Source of the DNA: Tomocerus qinae
Taxonomy: Eukaryota > Arthropoda > Collembola > Entomobryomorpha > Tomoceridae
Assembly: GCA_020055645.1 (NCBI GenBank)
Contig: CM034546.1
Coordinates: 130,965,875-131,029,874, forward strand
Length of the DNA stretch: 64,000 nucleotides
Direction of reading: 5' to 3'
Position 1 is the stretch's first letter. Each line of letters starts with the position of its first letter. A program made the position numbers and the translations under genes. Below are positions 57,172 through 64,000 of this stretch, piece after piece. The notes beneath the pieces were generated by a model. The model was given only the letters and a program-made list of their open reading frames with translations, made no database searches and was not told the origin of the DNA.

Positions 57172-58957
57172 AATATCGGATCGGAACTGGGTAAAGGAAG
57201 AAAATGAAATTCTTTGCTCTTATAAGACGTCGACGTCAAACTTTTTTAACATTGGAATTTAATTATGTTGTACTTGGTTGTGGTTAGTTATTTTACTGAG
57301 TACTTAATGTACCTACTATCAACTATTATATAATATGAATGACATATCTTCAAAACTATAAACCTTTTGACATTTGACACATTTGATTATATGGTAAAAA
57401 AATAATTTTATTTTTATCATCCCAAATTCCTATTAGTCCCATTAAACTTGTTTTCGCGCCTTCTAATTCATTCTCTCTCAATTCGTCCTGATGGACAGGT
57501 TTTAGTTTTCAGGGTAACGATTAGAGAACGGTTATTGTGATGATGAGTTCAATGAATGTTGATCATATAGGTTTTAATAATTATTTCCAGAGAAGATACT
57601 TTATTTATTTTATCAGGTAGGAGGTAGGTAGGTGTTAATAGTTCTTAATAGACATGTGGTCATTTGAGCAGGCACTTTGTTTGCATTAATTCGGATAAGA
57701 ATTATGATATAACCCGTATTCGTATTTACTAATCAAATGTCTTTATCCTTAAAAGTGGCGGAAAAGTAAATACGTTAGACTTGTGAACTTGTGGAAAATT
57801 TGCATGTGAAAAAATCTAACTATTAAACAAAATTTATAGTTTCAGTTTTGAATTCAGTATCGCTGGAAAAGATTGATTCACTCTTAAAAAAGTCCCATTA
57901 GTGTCAGGGTAAAACAATGCATTTAAATATGTATAACGCAGTTGTTGGTGAAATGTCATTCAGTTGTAAGTTTTACGGACTTAAAAAAAATATTTATACT
58001 TATACCTAATTCAGTCGAAGTATGAAAATTAGTCAACGTTCTTTACATGCTGATCACCGATTAACAGACATAAAATACGATAGTACTTGGTACCACGAGT
58101 CAAACATTCGTTCCATCAAAGTATGTGCGGTTATGTAAATGTAGTTATCCAATTTTCATGAGAAAACTAAATATCAGTTATTTATAATAAATCGGAAATT
58201 AAACGGACAAATTCCTTTCAAATTATGTGTATTTATTGTGCAGTATAAACCTTAGGGATGACATTACATACTGCGATACAACATTTTAATCGTATCGCAG
58301 TATAGCTGTTGCAGTTAAAGATGACATGTCGGAGGATGTGTGTTTATAATGTAGGGAACGGTGTCATCCTAAATTTTGAAATGTATTTTAAAATGTCAAA
58401 AATTATTCAATATGGTCAAATAAGACATTTTTTGGTATGGGGATAATTTAATTAAGAAAATTGATGTATGAAGTTACTAAACAAAATAATACTACTAAAT
58501 AATGGAACATTAAGGTCTAAAACTGAATTATTTTCTACTCACAAGACATTATAATTAGTCAAAAATTAGTGATCATAAAATTGTCGCCACTTTAATATGA
58601 TTGGTATAAATAGAAAAATTAAGTTCGATTTTTTTGGAATTTATTCGAATTATTTGGAATTTATCTGATGATATTAATCGTATCCCCATAAATGTTTATG
58701 AGCTACAACGTCTTTGTACTAGTGACATTTATACATATAATAGATACTTGACATCAATAGTAGGACGGTGCAATTAAATTGTAATTAGGTCATCAAGTTC
58801 ATTTACTCATATTATATGCTTATAATGTAACCATTCACCCTCTCAAAACACTTCCTTATAATTATCTATATTTCAATGACCCTTTATGCATAAATGTTTC
58901 TTTGAAAGAGGAGATTGCAATAATTTTCTTCCCTGTTTTATTTAAAAACTTTTCAAT
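57172..58957. other. Intergenic, nothing recognised
   Basis: AT-rich sequence between divergent genes. No ORF, repeat or promoter element stands out. Confidence 0.5.
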
Positions 58958-59800
58958 ATGGCAACAATGAGGTAAATTAAATATTTTCAGCCATTTAAAA
59001 TTGTAGTTACGCTAAATTCTAAGCATTTACTTAAATATTGTATTAGGAATGTTGATCGATTTTTTGAGTCAAACCCAACAATTATATTGGGAGATTCAAA
59101 ACGGAAAGTGGACGTTTTGGAATATGTACGAAAAAATACTCCAGATGATCTTCCGCAGTTGAAAGCTCTTCAAAGAATTGAGTTTTCAAAAGCCACGAAA
59201 TACAAATGGGCGTGGGACTCAGCAACAAAAATCTTCAACGACAGGAATCTGACAATTCCAAACGTGTATAAAAATGGGCAGCCTGAAGAGTACCATATTG
59301 CTTTGATCGCCTACACTCTGGAATCTCCCAAATTCTATTTCGAATTTAATGCTGCTACGAGGAATTTGGTTACAAGCCTAGACTTTAAATGTTATCCGTA
59401 CAAAACGTTTTTTAAACTTTTGCTCTTGGCCACAGTCAACGTTTCTGGGAAGCCGACAACGATTCCACCAGGTCAGAAATTGTATCGGGGCATTTCTGGG
59501 AGAATCGAAAACGCTAAAGTGGGCAATACGGTGGTGTTTCAGCATTTCGTGTCTACATCTCGAAGAGCGGACATTGCCGACTATTTTGGATGCGGAGCTT
59601 TGTTCGTCCTTGACAACGTCAAGTCTGGGAAGATGTACACTTGCATGGACGATCATAGCTACTTTCAGGATCAGGAGCAAGAAGTTCTCGTTTGTCCATA
59701 CGTAAACTATCGAATTCAAAAAATCCAAGAAAAAAATAACAAAAGATTTATTTACTTGAAGGCTACTTATTTGGACGGAGGTTTTTGTTCAGTCTCATGA
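58958..59800 (+). CDS. Mono-ADP-ribosyltransferase-like protein of the R-S-E class
   Basis: The main exon is 59047-59800. An upstream ATG at 58958 with donor ATGAG|GTAAAT (about 58971) joins it in frame through a 75-bp intron, giving about 255 residues; this first exon is tentative. The catalytic signature is complete: Arg in LYRGISG (about residue 152), the S-T-S in HFVSTSRR (about 174-176) and the E-x-E in DQEQEVLV (about 215-217). The spacing is as in NAD:arginine ADP-ribosyltransferases. E-x-E with R-S-E predicts arginine mono-ADP-ribosylation. No signal peptide or membrane segment is visible in this model, so a cytosolic location is the default, but a missed 5' exon could change that. 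Similar domains occur in vertebrate ecto-ARTs, in rotifers and springtails, and in bacterial proteins. The one-intron structure and AT-rich codons indicate a resident eukaryotic gene, whatever its origin. Confidence 0.8.
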
Positions 59801-60374
59801 AAAGAATATCATCATGCTAATAGCGGATTTCTTTTTGAAATTTTAATAATAAACGATCCCAAACAGAAAACGTTTAATTTTTTTCAAATATTTATTTTTC
59901 TAACTTGCACGTCTTTTTAGAGTAAAAATAAGAAAAGTCTCGGAAAGAATTTTAATTTAATCTACAATGTTTCTGCTTTTACATTGCAGAGTTCATACGT
60001 TATCTAACTTACTAAAAATAACATAATTATCTAGGTAATGTACATGATTAATGGTTGATAAAATCGTGTACATTAATCAGAGTGGTTTTGATTGGTATGG
60101 TCCAATACTAATAACTCTGGTTTCCTGATATCAATTTCAACAGCTTCAGAAAGATAATTGATGAGTTTTGCATGTATACTTTAATTTTTTTAATTCTGGT
60201 ATTACTATCACAAATGGTATAGGCAATTTCAAAAGTGTCCAAATTACCAACCATTGTACAAATAAGTTAATTGCTTATTTGCACAATTTTTGTTATGCTA
60301 AAAGTTATCATTAATTATGCTTGTTGTTACCTAAACTGTGTTGGTGGGTGTTGAGTTAACGGATTAATTTCAGT

Positions 60375-61010
60375 ATTTTATTTTAGCCTGCTTTTTTACA
60401 TTTTAGCCAGCCACCTGGATAAAATGGTCATAATGGACAAAAATGGAGGGGCTTTTTGGCTTAAAATAAAGAATACATAAAACATCGTCATTAGATTATG
60501 TGTGCACCATGAAATATATTTTCTCGAACAATTGATTTTTTATGAATTAATTGATTAGTTAAATATACAAAATAAAATAAGGCTTGAATTCAATTTTCAA
60601 TATTACATTGCACCTAGACCCCCAATATGGATCTAGATTGTACAGTTTGAGGTTTTACCAGCAGATTGTTGGTACTTGCTTCTTTAGATGTACTTCTAAT
60701 TGAATGCTTGTTATAAATCGTTGTTAAAGCTGAGCAAACAAGATTTCAACAAACTTTAGAAATAACTACAGCACACCTGGAATGTTCATTTGTAGTTGGT
60801 ATCAACCCATTTAAGAATTAAATTGACATTTCATTCTTATATAGGTTTATTAAACGTTTATAAACATTTTATTTTAAATAATTTACGCTCTTTTTTAGAT
60901 TTATCCATTTAAAGCCATTTTGTCCACTGGCCAGCAAACATTTTAGCCAGCCACTAGACCATTTTGTCCACTACCATTTTATCCACTAGCCGGTGGCCAG
61001 TCAAACACTG
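60375..61010. mobile_element. TTTTAGCC/TTTTGTCC-type inverted element
   Basis: CAGTATTTTATTTTAGCCTGC and TTTTAGCCAGCCACC at the left; TTTTGTCCACTGGCC, CCATTTTATCCACTAGCC and GGCCAGTCAAACACTG at the right. It is the longest copy of the family seen at 6361-6603 and 21346-21592, with an AT-rich interior. Confidence 0.5.
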
Positions 61011-61179
61011 ATTAATTTATATAAACCTCGAGACCTAACAATAACAATCATTCATCTTATGTCAAGTAATAATATCATATCCAATTAAATTCTTGATTAC
61101 CATATTAAGTATCAGTGACAAAATTCAGTGGTGTGTGTCAAAGGCCCTGCTGTGGCCCTCCAAAGACGAAACTTAAATA

Positions 61180-61318
61180 TCGTCTCTTAAGGATTCAAAA
61201 GACTTTAATCCACTTCACGTTTGGCAGTTTAAAATAATGAAATGTGGATTGATGCCCTTTTACACTGCAAACGAAAAGTGGATTAAGGTCCTTTGCATCC
61301 TTAAGGGACGATATATTA
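61180..61318. mobile_element. Short MITE with ATATCGTCCCTTAAGG ends
   Basis: ATATCGTCTCTTAAGGATTC plus TTTAATCCACTT at the left; AAGTGGATTAAGGTCC plus CCTTAAGGGACGATATA at the right. Half copies lie at 38300-38355 and 54830-54893. Confidence 0.7.
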
Positions 61319-61599
61319 AAACGTAAAAGTTCGAGAGGTTATTTAAAATGTATTTCAAGCTCCCTTGATAGATCCGCAATTTCTTCGTTAGAATCTCATA
61401 GTTCGGATTATTATTACAAGATACCGCATTCTCTCAAGGTAGGCAAATATTAAGTGCAAATTTATATGCATGAGACATCATTCTCAAATTCTATTTTGGT
61501 CTAATAATTAAGAGCGATTTTATAGGATATGATGCCTCACAGATGAGAGTAATTAACTGGGTCGCATCTAAGCCCATGACAAATGTATACATTAAATTG

Positions 61600-61612
61600 A
61601 TATATAAAAGCA
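61600..61612 (+). promoter_or_regulatory. TATA box of the LPMO gene
   Basis: ATATATAAAAGC stands 79-89 bp before the start codon at 61689. That places transcription start near 61630 and leaves a short leader. Confidence 0.65.
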
Positions 61613-61688
61613 ATTCGGACGTTTACAATTAAATCTGTACTTCTGAAACTTTTTTGAAGCAATAAATCAGAGTGTGTACCAAATAGCA

Positions 61689-62535
61689 ATGCTGAAAGGG
61701 TGCTTAACAATTTTATGTGTTAGTGGACTGATTTTGGTCCAGGCTCATGTAAGATTATGGGAGCCAATCAGCCGTTCGTCGATATTCCGTGACCCAAGAT
61801 TTACCCATTTACACCCAGAACCGAATTGGAACGACGATGCTCTTTATTGTGGTCGAGTTCATCAACCAGTAGTCGTAAATAACTGCGGAGTTTGTGGCGA
61901 TCCTGCTAGTGACCCTACACCACGCCCCAATGAACACGGAGGAATTTATGGACGCGGCATAATCGTTGCCAATTACCGATCTGGATCAGTAAAAAACATT
62001 TCCATAAAATAATAAAAAATATTTTACTAATAAGAATAAAAATAATTATTCATTGTTGTAATAACAGAATTAATAATAATTATCTAATTCAATAACATAA
62101 TTAATAATAATTATCTAATTCAATAACATAATTCAATAATAATCTAATTCAATAATAACAATTCTAGATGATAATATAATAATATAAATTTGGGTCATTT
62201 ACTAGAACATCGACGTGGAAGTGGAATTCACGACCACACATGCCGGTTACTTACAATATCACATTTGCAACAGAGTCCCTGAGACTGAAGATTGTTTCCA
62301 AACTTTGGAATTGGCTAATGGAGGAACTGATATTCCAATTGTCCAGAACGGTGAATCTGGAATCATCGTTCGCTCAACAGTAAAGTTACCGCAAGGCATC
62401 ACCTGTGAAAATTGTGTTCTGAGGATGCACTACCGCGCTGGGAACAACTGGGGCAATTGTGGCAATGGCACCGAAGGAATGGGATGCGGTCTTCAAGAAA
62501 CTTTCAGACATTGTTCGGATATCACTATTCAATAA
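61689..62535 (+). CDS. Secreted AA15-family lytic polysaccharide monooxygenase-like protein
   Basis: Two exons (61689-61988 and 62206-62535, donor TCA|GTAAAA, acceptor ACTAG|AAC) give 209 residues. A 19-residue signal peptide ends ...VQA immediately before His20, so the mature protein begins with histidine, as the copper histidine brace requires. The second brace histidine is in TTHAGY (about residue 112). HVRLWEP, the cysteine-rich NNCGVCGD, NEHGGIYGRG and the closing ETFRHCSDI fit the AA15 pattern of arthropod LPMOs acting on chitin or cellulose. A phenylalanine (TFRHC) is in the likely axial position. There is no carbohydrate-binding module or GPI-like tail. An upstream in-frame GTG at 61674 is not needed. 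The 217-bp intron is a simple TAATAATTATC repeat. It is probably an extracellular enzyme in digestion or cuticle turnover. Confidence 0.88.
61989..62205. repeat. Low-complexity intron of the LPMO gene
   Basis: Tandem AATTCAATAACATAATTAAT and TAATAATTATCTAATTC units fill most of the intron. Confidence 0.7.
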
Positions 62536-64000
62536 AAAATCATTTTTCTTTATCTGTAGAAGTTATGCTTGAAATCCCTTATTAAAATTGAAATTAAAAT
62601 AATGCCAAGTATATTGTTAGTGTGAAAGACCAAATATTTGTAATAGGACCGTCATCTAAAAGGAAATCAGGTCATAGACTTACAACTTGTAACTTACAAG
62701 TATATACCTTTACTTTCACGAGTGTTATACAATATGAAGTAAACTCAACTTTGTTACTGATTATCATCTAAAAAGAAAAAATGCTGCTTAAAATACCTGG
62801 AATTCCCAAGAAAATGTTTCATTTTGATAGTTTCCTTCAATTGGTAATAAAACATCGCATTTTAATTGAGTTCCTATTCCTACATTATGTGGTCCGACTT
62901 TCTTAATGATATAAAGTATATTGTTGCCAGTGAATAAAGTTTTCCTTCGTAACTTAGTATTATTACGTATAATAATGATCGTCTTTATAATATTACTTTT
63001 ATATATGCGTAAATAGTTAAATTGTATTGCATAAAACATTTGAGGTGCAAAAAATGATTAATCGCTATACACTTTTCGTATGCCATTAGGCAAATAATAA
63101 GCTTCAAGTTCAACGTTCTTTTTTTCCACTAAATTCAATGAATGGCCATGAGAAACTGTTGACAGGGGCAAGGTCAGCTTGAGTATTGAATACGCATAAT
63201 ATGAGTGAGTGTTACATTAGGCACCTGTTCATTTTTTATTAATGAGTCTGGTTATGGCATGGTATTCTATTCACATAATAAATAATATAAATTGCATTTA
63301 GTGTAGTGGCATATTACAATAGAAACACTCAACAGGTGAGTCGGGTATTAGGTAAGCTACTCCTAGCTTATCTGCAATCTCAACAGGAGTATACATATTG
63401 TTATATAAAACGAATGTATGGAATTACAGCTATTAAAGTAGATTACCATTACAAAGTATATGGAATGCAACTTGGGAAATACTTTTAGTGGTACTCACTT
63501 TACTGTACTGTTCTGTACTACATGTAGGTAGGTATACTATAATATTGGTTGCAGGTTGCATTGTATGATGAATACACGGGTTGTAATTCTTTTTGTTGTA
63601 AATTAAAGCTTATGATTAAAAGCTACTCAGATGTCTGAAATATTTAACGAGAGTAATAATCTTTTAAGTCATTAATGTCATGGGAAAGTGTTGAATATAA
63701 TCTTTATTAAATATTATCTTTACTTTATTAAATATTATAGCTACTACAATGCAGAGTTTAAGAATGTTTCATTCTTATTCCTTCTCAAACTGATGCAAGT
63801 AACTTTTATAGAGTAAAGCAGCTGAAAGCAAAAAAATGCTTTATATGTATAGATGAGCATAGTATAAGTGGGTATCTCATACTAACCTACTACATGTTAT
63901 GAGCATAATACGATGTAACATGTACATTAAATATCAAACTGCCATTGACAACATTATCTATTTCCCCATAATGATATATACTTTTAATTTCAATGGTCGA
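62536..64000. other. 3' flank and intergenic, with one possible minus-strand exon at about 62798-62930
   Basis: On the minus strand, a stretch ending TGGGAATTCCAG|GTATTT (donor at about 62798) encodes GPHNVGIGTQLKCDVLLPIE and NYQNETFSWEFQ. It looks more protein-like than its surroundings, and its last 45 codons contain a cysteine and an N-glycosylation sequon. I could not find the partner exons or recognise a family. The remainder shows nothing. Confidence 0.3.

Larger units (their letters stand above)
59801..61600. other. Intergenic with two transposons
   Basis: Contains 60375-61010 and 61180-61318 (listed). No gene seen. Confidence 0.5.

Overview
The window is animal nuclear DNA: AT-rich, with genes split by short GT-AG introns and intergenic space full of short inverted-repeat transposons. 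An arthropod is indicated by a six-cysteine odorant-binding protein, a zinc finger protein with a ZAD-like amino terminus, a sex-peptide/myoinhibitory-peptide-type receptor and an AA15-type LPMO. A springtail (Collembola) or another early-branching hexapod fits best, but that is inference. Most gene models below were joined by hand; the main check was that reading frame and intron phase close across every exon. LAYOUT. 1-448: an open exon of an unidentified, possibly chemoreceptor-like membrane protein running off the left edge (minus). 3.0-27.6 kb: a minus-strand cluster of C-type lectin-domain (CTLD) genes. Two long paralogues (10077-3045 and 27617-20771) have the order signal peptide, CTLD-B, CTLD-B, one large repetitive exon, CTLD-A. 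Between them lie two short single-CTLD-A genes (16665-14746 and 19521-17856) and decayed repeat-exon fragments (12.4-13.0 and 14.1-14.3 kb). The central repetitive exon differs completely between the long paralogues: LKP/PDS-type repeats in one and a mucin-like NINTTSPP array of about 45 units in the other. 29.9-30.65 kb: a complete odorant-binding protein gene (minus). 31.9-33.85 kb: a membrane-anchored protein resembling DUF4804, with a one-base frameshift (minus). 36.1-38.2 kb: a seven-exon type I membrane protein with three thrombospondin type 1 repeats (plus). 39.8-51.5 kb: a tandem duplication of a GPCR gene with its 5' flank. Copy 1 is intact and copy 2 has a one-base frameshift. Each flank carries its own private nested transposons, so the copies serve as filled and empty sites for each other. 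55.0-57.2 kb: a ZAD-like nine-finger C2H2 protein (minus). 58.96-59.80 kb: an R-S-E-type mono-ADP-ribosyltransferase (plus). 61.69-62.54 kb: a secreted AA15-like LPMO with a TATA box (plus). HOW THE GENES RELATE. The lectins form one locally expanded family built from phase-matched exon modules. The other genes look like unlinked single-gene functions (chemosensation, adhesion, signalling, transcription, chitin or cellulose oxidation, ADP-ribosylation). The most unusual content is the exchangeable central exon of the long lectins, the two possible transfer-derived genes (DUF4804-like and ART), and the nested palindromic transposons in the GPCR flanks.
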